Positions 1 to 9,800 of a DNA stretch of 64,000 bases are shown here, piece after piece. The notes beneath the pieces were generated by a model. It saw only the letters and a list, made by a program, of their open reading frames with translations. It was not told where the DNA came from and did no database searches. Source of the stretch: Lolium rigidum (Eukaryota; Streptophyta; Magnoliopsida; Poales; Poaceae); assembly GCF_022539505.1 (NCBI RefSeq), contig NC_061510.1:96736292-96800291 (forward strand), read 5' to 3'. A program made the translations under genes and the position numbers. The first letter of the stretch is position 1, and the number at the start of each line of letters is the position of its first letter.

Positions 1-828
1 TCGCATCTTGCGATCTAGGCAGTACACGTTTATTCGCTATCCATGCGTTGCTCGTGCTGAAGCCTTGTTGATGGCGAGCAACGTAGTTATCATAGATGTT
101 TTAGGGTTAGCATTGTTCATCGTATCATATGCTATCGTCGTGCGACCCTTAGACGTCTAGCCGCCCTTACACCTATCTTGGGTGTAAGGGCGGCACCCCG
201 CTTGATCATTATTTAGTAGATCTGATCCGTTATGATTGCTCCTTGTTCTTCAAGGATTAGTTTAATATCTGCATAGTTAGGCCTTACAAATGGGTTGAAG
301 GATCCAGTGGCGCATAGGGTGTAGTTTGCTAGCCCTAGACAGGATGTTCCGGGGATCAACTTCGTGTTGGTTTTTAGGCCTTGTCTAGGGTCGGTTTACG
401 ATCACCGTGCGTGGCCGCCGGGCTCAATCACGAGTAGGATGTTCCGATTATGTGGTGAAAACCCTAAATCGTAGTAGGTCGTTTTAGCTTTATTTTGATC
501 AAGCAGGACCACCATCTGATCGTACACCTCGTACGGATCATGGGTGGATCGGCTCCTTGAGCCGATTCACAAGACAACCTGAGAGCCGATCGAGGCTCGT
601 ATTTAATGTTTACGTGTATGCCATGCAGGAAACTAAGCGAGGCACATCCAACACCTTCCTGACCAGGTATAGGTCAGGTGGCACGCCCTGCACCAGCATC
701 GGACGTGCGTGCCGGAGTCTTTGCGGGCCGTCGCTCGGAGGGACCAGGGCCAGCCGCAGTCCTGGGAGCCTCCCGGCTCTACCGTGTTGCCCGTCGCTGC
801 TCGCCGGTGGGTTTCTGACCGCAACATA
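1..828 (+). mobile_element. 3' part of an LTR (probably Gypsy), 5' end outside window
   Basis: The block is GC-moderate, has no coding frame and ends in CCGCAACA, a plausible LTR terminus ending in CA. The text around 300-828, including repeated copies of 'gatgttccg' and a 'gagccgatcgaggctcg' stretch, resembles a very abundant Triticeae Gypsy LTR from memory. No internal retroelement sequence follows, so this is a solo LTR or a truncated end. The orientation and family are inference, and no target-site duplication can be checked because the other end lies outside the window. Confidence 0.5.
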
Positions 829-844
829 TTCTTCTTACAACCTG

Positions 845-1086
845 TCCCTCCATTCACAATTACCTTGTATTCTAGGTTTAGTCAAAGTTAAAATTTAAAT
901 ATCTAGAAAATAATATTAATAGTATCTATTAGTATATAAGATTATAAAACCTATTTTATTATAATCTTCATAAAGTATATTTTCAAATTAAATGCATTTA
1001 ATATTATGAATGTTGATATTTTTCTTCTATTCTGGGTCAAATTTTACAAATTTTGACAACACGAGATAATTGTGAATGAAAGGAGT
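845..1086. mobile_element. Stowaway-like MITE (about 240 bp)
   Basis: The ends are inverted repeats: CCCTCCATTCACAATTA at the left and TAATTGTGAATGAAAGGAG at the right. The interior is very AT-rich and non-coding. It lies only about 15 bp beyond the LTR end. Length, AT content and CTCC-type termini fit a Stowaway/Mariner-derived element. The exact TA target duplication is not clear on the left. Confidence 0.6.
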
Positions 1087-1497
1087 AAGAAACAAAGGAA
1101 AATCAGATTATGGATAGTATCAAATCGAAATCTGGAGTGAATAGTATCTCACTGATACTATATTCACGATCAAATTTGTCCAATCCGTTTCTTGAAAGTT
1201 CATCATTAATTAAGCACACAATGACACAAAGATCTACTACCTATATGCCCCCAACCTCGGTCTTTGTAAATCTGTTCCTCCAGACCTCGGTCTGTTTTAA
1301 AATTTTAACACGTAAGGTAAAGCACTACCTTCTTAACCGTATGTGTGTGGGACTCCATATTTTATATCCTTCTATTTCAGTTCGCATACAAGTAGGTTTC
1401 CATATCCTTCTTTTCTGATTTAAAAGAGAGAATCTCTAAATCTCGTCGTGTGACTCCACGGTCCACGCCCAGCAAATCTGTTCCGGCCGGTTGATCC
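1087..1497 (+). promoter_or_regulatory. 5' flank of the first C2-like gene
   Basis: This is a non-coding stretch before the ATG at 1498. A TATA-like 'ttttatat' lies near 1353. The block from about 1346 (gactccat..ttt..catatccttc) resembles the segment before the second paralogue (about 4545-4600). This suggests that the duplication included upstream sequence. No ribosomal or RNA gene is seen. Confidence 0.3.
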
Positions 1498-2217
1498 ATG
1501 AGGCAGCGGCATCGGCATCCGACCGCCATGGAGGAGGACCAGGACGAACGGCAGCTTCCTCCCCTCACGAGAGAGCTTCATGCTCCCCGCCGGCGCCAGG
1601 TGCTGCATCTCACCTTGGAGCTGCCGCAGAGGAGCGGCCGCGACTACGAGGGCCCAGCCTGGATGCGATCGTGCTTCCTTTACGTCTACCTCGGCGACGA
1701 GCAGGTGCAATCGCTGAGGCTTCCCGTCAAATTCAAGGACGTTAAGACGTGGAAGCAAACCATGACATACACCATGGACTTGGGCTGGCGGCGCTTGTCC
1801 GTCGGCATCGAGGCCGTGCGCAGGGACAGCATCATCCACAAGCTCACGGGCCGCGTGGTGGTGTTACGTACGGAGGAGCCGCACACCTCCGGCCAAACCG
1901 CGGTGATCGGGGCGGCCCGGTTGCCGCTGCTGGACGCACTAGTACTCGGAGACGAGGACGACGAGGATGAGGAGAGCAAGAAAAAGAAAAAGAACAAGAA
2001 AAAAAACAAGAAAAAGAAAAAGAAAAGGCGCCGCGACGAGGAAGAGGAAGATGAAGAGGAAGAGGAGGAAGAGGAGGAGGAGAAGAAGCTGTCCGAGGGT
2101 ACGCGGGAATTCGATGAGAGGGTCGTTCTGCAGAGTTGGCGGTGGGAAGCGGGCAGAGAGCTGACCAATGTTGTCTGCGGCACGGTGGACGTGCACATGT
2201 ACATGACTGATGCCTGA
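1498..2217 (+). CDS. C2-like protein with a long Lys/Glu insertion, tandem copy 1
   Basis: A single exon encodes 239 residues. I do not recognise a named family. The alternation of short beta-like strands (LHLTLELP near residue 39, FLYVYLGDEQV near 62, a GRVVVLR strand near 118, then IGAARLPLLDALVLG) and a final strand ending HMYM fit a C2-type beta sandwich. That is an inference. A conserved block (EPHTSGQTAVIGAA, about residues 126-139) is almost identical in the copy at 4662-5501. Between the last two strands sits a roughly 45-residue low-complexity insertion, a Lys run followed by a Glu run. The ATG at 1498 is the first in frame; an internal Met at codon 11 (MEEDQDER) is an equally plausible start, because the other copy also opens with acidic MEEE-type residues. 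The intact frame with 60-70% GC coding sequence argues for a real gene. Confidence 0.6.
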   Translation: MRQRHRHPTAMEEDQDERQLPPLTRELHAPRRRQVLHLTLELPQRSGRDYEGPAWMRSCFLYVYLGDEQVQSLRLPVKFKDVKTWKQTMTYTMDLGWRRLSVGIEAVRRDSIIHKLTGRVVVLRTEEPHTSGQTAVIGAARLPLLDALVLGDEDDEDEESKKKKKNKKKNKKKKKKRRRDEEEEDEEEEEEEEEEKKLSEGTREFDERVVLQSWRWEAGRELTNVVCGTVDVHMYMTDA

Positions 2218-3260
2218 GCACGACGGCGCCGGCCGATGATGTGCATGTGTAAGGTTTTGGGTGCTGCACTCTGCCTGATGGACGTGGAACATCATCTGCC
2301 GGAGTTGCAACATAGGAGTAAGAAGAACTTAGATTGTACTCTTGTTTATTTTCTCTTGCAAAAACGAGCTAATTGCATCGAATATTTCTATTAGCCTGTT
2401 TGTAGTTCATACATTTCAGACTAACCTATACTAATATGGGTTAGAAATTCAATATTTATAGGCATTCACATTCTTCCATTGTGCAGTGTTGGATAGTATC
2501 AACCTAGGAATTACACTTCGATGGGGTTAACGAGAATAGGGTTAGGGTTAATTGTGTATGATACAATTGGATGTGGTTAACGAATAGGAATTACAGTTGG
2601 ATGCGCTCACGGTGTATCCCCAGACCCTAGGGTGCGGTGTCGTGCAGTTTAGATTGCCGATCCGGTGCAGTCTCTATTTTCTGCGAAACCCGATTTGGTG
2701 CAGTCTAGAATCTAGATTTCCTTTAACCAACCACACTAAACCCGATTTGGTGTTTTTGATGTAACCTTTTTTGTGTAATAATAAAGGTTACTAATTGTTT
2801 CAAAAATGTCTTAAAATTTCACAACAATTTTCAATCTGCACCGTGAGAACAAAATAAGTCAAAATATGTTTTGAAATCCAAAATCAAAGAAAATTTAACA
2901 CCAATGAATTTTTTCCTTTTCTTTTGGTGTATATATTTTTTGGTTTTGGTTCAAATTTTGCAATGTTTTTTTTTCTCATGACATACTCTATGTACTGCCA
3001 AAATATAGAGCATATATTTTTTCAAAATTCAAATGATGTAAACTTTGTAGATGAATTCAACATCTACGACACTAGATTAATATAATAGTGATTTCGAATA
3101 TCTTAAAGAAATTTATATAAGTATATTTTATGATGACTAATAATGTTGACTTAAAAAAACTAAGATGCGCTATATTTTGGTAAAAAGAGGGAATGTCGGT
3201 TTCTACATCTTTAGCAATTAGTTGCTGCTTTTAGAATTTGATATCAATACTTTATCATGG
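2218..3260. other. Intergenic stretch, no gene seen
   Basis: This AT-rich spacer lies between the two tandem paralogues. Two imperfect copies of 'aggaattaca.ttggatg..tta' occur near 2510-2610. No coding frame of interest, RNA gene or clear transposon terminus is visible. Confidence 0.4.
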
Positions 3261-3602
3261 TACTCCCTCTGTTCCAGTGAACAAGACACACATGCATTCT
3301 AAGATTTATCCTCGATGAAGAATTAGTCAAGTATAGATGATTATATTTGATGGAAAATTCATATCATTAGAAAGTATGTTCAATGTGAATCAAAACATAT
3401 CAATTCGTTGTCAAAATATATCTTGAAAAACACACGCTTTCTAAGATTTATCTTCGATCAAGAATTATTCAAGTATATATGATTATATTTGGTAGGAAAT
3501 TCATATCATTAGAAGGTATGTTCAATATGAATCCAAGATATCAATTTGTCGTCAAAATATATCTTGAAAAATATGTGTGGCTTATTCATAGGAATGGAGA
3601 AG
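3261..3602. mobile_element. Stowaway-like MITE with an internal 142-bp tandem duplication
   Basis: The left end is TACTCCCTCTGTTCCAGTGAA and the right end is TTCATAGGAATGGAGA, an imperfect terminal inverted repeat of the Stowaway CTCCCTCYGTTCC type. Inside, the segment beginning ttctaagatttatc at 3297 recurs from 3439 with the same internal landmarks (gattatattt, catatcattagaa, gtatgttcaat, tcaaaatatatcttgaaaaa). The period is 142 bp and identity is high but not perfect. Confidence 0.7.
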
Positions 3603-4661
3603 GTGTCATTCAAGGATGCGAGTAGTTCTTTGTCGACCAAGAATTAACTTAATTATAGGTCACATGACATCATAACACTATTTGTACTATGTGAACATTC
3701 TTTTATTGCGTGAATTTTTTTCCTGTTGAAACCCACTTGCAACTCTCCATGGTAAACAAATCAGGATGTGAATCCAATGCACCCTAAGTCGATGGATTAA
3801 TTCTTGATCGATCGAGAACTAGCAAAACCGTAATTATATCTCATTGTAGCCAATAATCACACTTCCTAGAAAAAGCCTAAGCCCTAAACCAAATCAGCTC
3901 CTAGAGTGTTTTTCTTCGGAGAATACATTGACATGTTTGTGAGGAAAACTAGCCCGAAAAGCCGCACAAGCGAGCAAACCCGATGTTTATCCTAGAAGAA
4001 TGATTCATTTCAAAGAAAGGATTTATAATGGTAGTTAAGAGTTTAAACATTTTTAGAAAAAGATAATTCTTGGGCATTTTTGAAATCAAAAGAATGTGAC
4101 TATAATATGTCGAAATGAAAGCATTTTTGAAATCTCAGCATGAGAAATACAACAATGCAACAGGCTTGTTATTCAAAATTGTCTATGTCTGACATAGCTA
4201 TTAATGTGGTTCCTGGCAAATACGCATACAACTAGCAGAAACTAGAAACCGCAAACCACTTGATTCGTCGGTTTTCGTTGCGACTCGCGTGAGCACCTAG
4301 TGAGCCACATGTCAGCCGTGGCTGGCATGTGAGAATGACAAAATGAATTTGTGATAGCTATTAATGTTGTATGTTGTACCGGTATTAGTATTTCCGGTAA
4401 CTCTTAGAGATATTTGTATTTTGTAATAGTAGGTGCACGGTGAATGAAAAAAATGAATTTGCTATAACTGTTTTGACTATGCAGGGAACAGATTATCGCT
4501 CCACCTTGTTCAAAAAAGAAGAAAAAATGGTGTCGTACATGGGTGAGACTCCATCTTGTTTCAATTCGACCGCCTACTTCCATATCTTTCCTTTATTTCA
4601 ACAGATTTTATCCCTTTGCACTACATGTATCTATAAAGCATAGGGAGAACAAATTTGTTTG
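3603..4661. other. Intergenic stretch upstream of C2-like copy 2
   Basis: This is AT-rich non-coding sequence. It contains one short perfect hairpin at 4306-4331 (CACATGTCAGCC, GT loop region, GGCTGGCATGTG). The last 120 bp resemble the 5' flank of copy 1 (gactccat...catatctttc). Nothing else is recognisable. Confidence 0.35.
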
Positions 4662-5501
4662 ATGCCTGCCGAGATGGAGGAGGAGCAGCCTGCCGAGATG
4701 GAGCAGGAGGAGCAGCCTGCCGAGATGGAGGAGGAGGAGCAGCCTGCGGGGCAGCAGCTTCGCCTCAAGGAAGAGCTCGCTGTGCCCGGCTGCCGCCGGG
4801 TGCTGCATCTCAACTTCGCGCGCCCGGCGATGAGCGGCCACGACTACGAGGGCCCGACGTGGAAGACGTTCAGCACCCTCCACGTGTACCTCGACGGCTA
4901 CAAGGTAGCCTCGCTGAAGCTCCCCCTCTGGGGCGACAACGTGGAGAGGTGGCGGAGGAGCTTCGAGTTCCGCATGGGCTCGGAATGGCCGTGGCTCTGC
5001 CTCTGCCTAGAGGTCGTGCGCGAGGACTGCGGCGTGGACAAGTACACGCGCCGCGTGTTCGTGTTCCGCGTCGACGAGCCGCACACCTCGGGCCACACCG
5101 CGGTGATCGGGGCGGCGATGGTGCCGCTGCTGGACGCGCTGGTGCTCGGAGATGAAGATGACGGCGGCAAGGACAAAGCTGACGGCGGCGAGGACAAAGC
5201 TGACGGCGGCGAGGACAAAGCTGACGGCGGCGAGAAGGAAGATGACGGCGGCGAGAAGGAAGATGACAGTGGTGAGGAGGATGTGGAGGCGGCGGAGAAG
5301 AAAAAGAAGAAGAAGAAGAAGAAGATGACGCTCGAGGAAAAGTTTAATGTGGCGAAGGGGACGCGGGTGTTCCAGGAGAGGGTCAAGCTGCAGGGATGGC
5401 GGCAGGGGGACGCGGGCGGGGAACCGACCAATGTCGTTTGCGGCTCGGTGATCGTGCTCATGTACTTGAGGGAGCACGACGAAGACGAACCTGCTTGGTG
5501 A
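4662..5501 (+). CDS. C2-like protein with acidic repeats and DGGEDKA insertion, tandem copy 2
   Basis: A single exon encodes 279 residues from the ATG at 4662. The N-terminus is three imperfect copies of an AEMEEEQP unit (residues about 3-30). The same strand pattern as the 1498-2217 gene follows: VLHLNFARP, LHVYLDGYKVASLKLP, LCLEVVRED, RRVFVFRV, then the near-invariant EPHTSGHTAVIGAA. After LLDALVLGDEDD comes an insertion made of DGG(E/K)DKA-type repeats (about residues 166-205), then a Lys run (about 212-222), then the closing strands FQERVKLQGW and GSVIVLMYL. The two copies are about 50% identical by eye outside the insertions, but the insertions share composition rather than sequence. The function is unknown. 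A C2-like membrane or phosphate-binding role is only a guess; the Asp ligands of a classical calcium-binding C2 are not obvious. Confidence 0.62.
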   Translation: MPAEMEEEQPAEMEQEEQPAEMEEEEQPAGQQLRLKEELAVPGCRRVLHLNFARPAMSGHDYEGPTWKTFSTLHVYLDGYKVASLKLPLWGDNVERWRRSFEFRMGSEWPWLCLCLEVVREDCGVDKYTRRVFVFRVDEPHTSGHTAVIGAAMVPLLDALVLGDEDDGGKDKADGGEDKADGGEDKADGGEKEDDGGEKEDDSGEEDVEAAEKKKKKKKKKMTLEEKFNVAKGTRVFQERVKLQGWRQGDAGGEPTNVVCGSVIVLMYLREHDEDEPAW

Positions 5502-6819
5502 TCTGCATCGGTAATGGTTGGTACGTTGCTGATGGAGGTGGAGCATTGTGTTGCCTGCATTACAACATAGTTTGACCCTGATTACAGCATAGTCTTGCCT
5601 CATTACAATATCTGAAGAAATTGGTATGTTTATTTATTTTGCCAAAAAGAACCGCATGTACGTCAGAGATTGTAGTTTGATAAACAGTTATCCCTCTATC
5701 ATTGTGCATTTTCTTCAGAAACTTAACACTTGTTAGATCTGAACTCTGCACTTTCTCGTCAAGAAGGGCTTTTGAAGTCTTGGAACATAGTACTCTGGAC
5801 CATTGCGCTTAGTGGCGGTATGGAAAAGTATATACCCTGTAAAACCTTTGAGCTTGTGGATCCTCGCTCAAGAAGACTTTGCCACTGTAGCTTCGTTTTG
5901 TTCAGCGTGTATTTCTATTTCTACCATAGACGGGAAGTTCCTTCTGGCTGGCTTAAGAGAGACGCCTGATTAGTACTTTCTTCCTCCTTTCATATCTTTC
6001 TTTTCTTCTGTTTTTGTGCTTGTTGCCGCAAGTTCTGTAACAAACTCCTTTCCTTCTTGGGTTTCCTTTCATTCAAAGGATTACATTTGTTTTTGGAGAA
6101 TTTGGATCCTTGTGACTTTTTCCAATGATGATTCTTGGATACACCTGATCGAAATCCATAGGGTTTCTCATCGAGGATTCATTTGTGCTACACTCGCAGC
6201 TCTTGTTAGAATTCATTTTTTTCCCTGTGGTATCAAACACTTCTTGATCCAAATTTATGTAGTTTTCTAATCCTATATGGACTTAAAAGTATGTATCACT
6301 CCAATTATGTGTTTTGGGAATCCTAAGAATCGGATTCCAGCTCAAGACATTTCAACCAATAGCCAACAGACTTTTCTACCAATAGAACGCCATATCTAAT
6401 CTGATGTGGCATGTAAGTACGGAAAGTAAACCACGAGCAACTGTGCGCACTGTTTCTGGTACCAGCAGTGCGCTAGTCTATCAGTGTGGCATAAACCGTT
6501 CTACTGATTGTTCGGTTCTTGGCATGCCCACTTCTCCGGGCACAACATGGCTGCCCTTGTTCCTCAGAAGTTTTGGCGACATCTGCATGCAGGGCAACCG
6601 CCGAGAGGGAAGGGTTAAGTTGGAATGAACAGGAAAAGGCAAGACTGGAGTTCTCAAGTATCATCTTATTGATTTATTCCGAAATAACATTTCAAGTCCG
6701 CATTCTATGCACTGCCACTGTGCCACACATGCTCCCGATATACAACTGTTACAACATCTGACAAAAAGTTCCAACAAATGAGAGGTTTTCCGCGTTATGT
6801 TACACTAGTCCATCTTAGA
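5502..6819. other. Convergent intergenic region between C2-like copy 2 and HISN4
   Basis: This contains the 3' ends of two convergent genes. Several open frames of 60-84 codons occur on both strands (for example 5730-5969 and 6016-6270), but they lack family resemblance and overlap each other. I see no transposon termini. Part of 6700-6819 is probably HISN4 3' UTR. Confidence 0.4.
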
Positions 6820-9800
6820 TTACTGCATTCTGACCTCCACACCAGCATCTTCCAGGTGCTCTTTCACTGATAGGATAGGAACCTGTATCAAAGCAAGAGT
6901 TTGAGGTGTCAAATTCAAACCCAATAACAGGTGCTGATTTTACACCATCGAGAATGTGTTCACTAAGCTGATTGACAGAACAATTAGGACCCAAAGAAAA
7001 GTACAGTTGTTCGAAGAAATCAGCCATTTTAGAATTCAGGATGGGCAAGGAGTTTTAACATACTGTGGATATGAATGAATACAACCTCATGGCCTTTGTG
7101 GAACACGCAACATATTAACAACACTGAGATAATGGATAGTGATGTATACACTATTAGGAGAAGATGGCAAGATTTGTTCAAAAGAAACAATACCTCTTTC
7201 CGATGGAAAATGCCAGCAGCAAGAGCAGCCGAAGCATTTGTTTTCTCAAAGACTTCAGAAAAATGTTCCACGGAACCAGCACCACTGCTTGCGATGACAG
7301 GAATTGTCACAGCATCTGATACCATTTTGATCAAATCAATGTCAAATCCACATCCCTGACCTGCAAGATAAAATGACATAATACAAAATGGTTTTACAAC
7401 ACTAAAGCACAAGCAACAAATTCACAAGGTACATGTAATGTAAGAAAATTATATGATGCTCCGTACAAGTTATACACTATATCTACAAAGTCCAATGGTA
7501 ATCCAAAACAGTAGTTGTGCATAACTTATATAAACAATGTTGATGTAATGATGACGGTACGTTGACTTGTATACTTCAGATGATATATACAAGAAATACA
7601 GTAAACTCAACATTAAGTACCCAATCACACATGGAACCATAAATAAACTCCAAAATAGAACATCGAGATTGCCAAAAGAAAACCATATAGCAGATTTCAT
7701 GCAACTACACATACTTTGACTAAACTACAGTACCACAAAACTACACTTTCAAAAGTGCTTTCACAGCACCGCAAGTCCTTCACTTCTCGCACATAACTAT
7801 CCCAGAAGTACAATTTAATGAGTTCTCGTTCCATTCGACAGACTCTGACCAACCAGACTAACCAATAACCAAAGCATGGACCAGGCGTGTTATCAGCCTT
7901 TAGCCTCCATAGTCCTCCGTTGACTATAAAAGGGGTATGCCATAACTCTATTTTGCGATAGGTACACCCTGTTTATTAAGAATGTTCCACTTATGTGTTT
8001 CTAATTTAAAAAATGTAGCTTTATGAATGTTTGGTAAAAGCATAAGCCAGCTTGATGAAAAGTACTGACAAATTAATTACAAGATTCTTGATACCGCTTC
8101 AGAGGCTTGAGCAAGAGATTAAGAAGTTCCAACCAGTTATTATGCAGGGCACAACAAGATGAAACATATTGTATCCAAGCTTTGTTGTACTGGCATAAAA
8201 ACAATATTCAGCATACCATCACAATCAATGCAGTTCAGCAGTATTTCTCCCGCGCCCAATTCTTCCACAGCTTGTGCTAGCTCATATGCTCCTATAGGCC
8301 GGCTATCACGCCCACCACTTACCTGGAACAAAAATAGATAGACGATTATACTGGTAGATAAGAAGAAAACAAAGACAGTAAAGGTATATCATGCAAAAAA
8401 CAGAGACACCAAAATTTTACTAAGAAAGATCTAGTATCTTAATTGCTACTACCTCCGTTCCTAAATATAAGATGTTTTGGTAGGCTAAAATAGCCTATCA
8501 AAACATCTTATATTCTGGAACAGAGTTAGTACTAGATATGAGACATGAACACGTCGCACACATACTGCCTGTACCTGAGAAGATTGTACGGAGTACTACG
8601 AAATACATGAAAGGGATCACCCTTTTTTGAACAGGCTAGTCGAAATCTTTTTCGTAAGCATTGAGATGGGTACTAAATAAATCTCTGTATGATGATACCC
8701 AAATGCATGAATGGCATATGATGAGAATGATAAATGAAAACAGTGAAAGCAGTTAAAGGGACTCACCGTGCACTGGTACCATGCATATTCTTCACCTAAT
8801 GGACCTGAAGAAGTACAGGAAATGTGAGAACATTTAAAAGGCGAATGTTGATTTCAAGGAATATGTGCAAGCATACCTTTATTGGACACTTTCACAGTTT
8901 TAAATTGCACCTCATCTGGACTTTTGACATATACTCTTCGGGGATCAATACTTACAACTACAGCCTGAGATGAGAAAAAGCTTCGTTACCACGAATGATT
9001 AACAGGTTATCTAGCTATTCTGCAAATTATTGAAAAAAAACAGGTCCTTCATCTGAAATAGAGATAAACACACTTCATGAGTTTCAAATCAGAGTTCATT
9101 AATTGAAAACAATTCAATTCAGAATTCTACAAAGTAAAAACTGATGGAGCTAAGGGTCCCAGTTGTTGACCATAGGGAAGGAACGAATGTGCTTAGTGGA
9201 AACAAATTAGGCTCAGGCACATAATAATTTTATGATGTTACATGGAAAAATTAATAATGGGGACTACTTATGAAAATAATTCCAAGCGTAATTTCCTATG
9301 CAATGAAAATGTTGAAGACGCTCGATCATCGATGCATAATTTTGTCGGTTAAAGAAAGATAGCTGGAGTTTGGTCTTAAAAAAAGATTAAGAAGGTTTTC
9401 CCTATATTTAAATATGGTAAGCGTAAACAAATTAGGGTCAGGCACATAATAATTTTATGATGTTTATAAAATTATTCCAAGCGTACTTTCCTTTGCAATG
9501 AAAATGTTGAAGAGGATCGATCATCAATGCATAATTTCGTCGGTTAGGGAAAGATAGCTGGAGTTTGGTCTTAAAAAAAGATCGCCGGAGTTCGATTCAG
9601 GTCTCTTGGAATATGGTTGGCGGAACGAGAACTTGTTTATGAATTTATTCAATTGTTCACAATATTAATTTCCATGATAATGAAATGCTAGTATAAACAC
9701 AAACACAAAAGGGAGATAAATAAAAATAAACCTGATTTCCATATACTCTAGAAATCTGCTCCAAGCTGCTTTTCCCTGTCTTTACCTGATAACAGGAAGG

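Noticed and set aside
1686..2313. Long minus-strand frames (poly-Ser or poly-Leu) opposite the first C2-like gene
   Set aside because: They are mirror images of the Lys/Glu codon runs on the plus strand and have no family resemblance.
2537..2550. TAGGGTTAGGGTTA, looking like telomeric repeat
   Set aside because: Only two units and not the plant TTTAGGG type; chance or a relic.
4898..5603. Minus-strand frames of 198-220 codons opposite the second C2-like gene
   Set aside because: Low-complexity shadow of the acidic and Lys repeats; the plus frame has the conserved strands shared with its paralogue.
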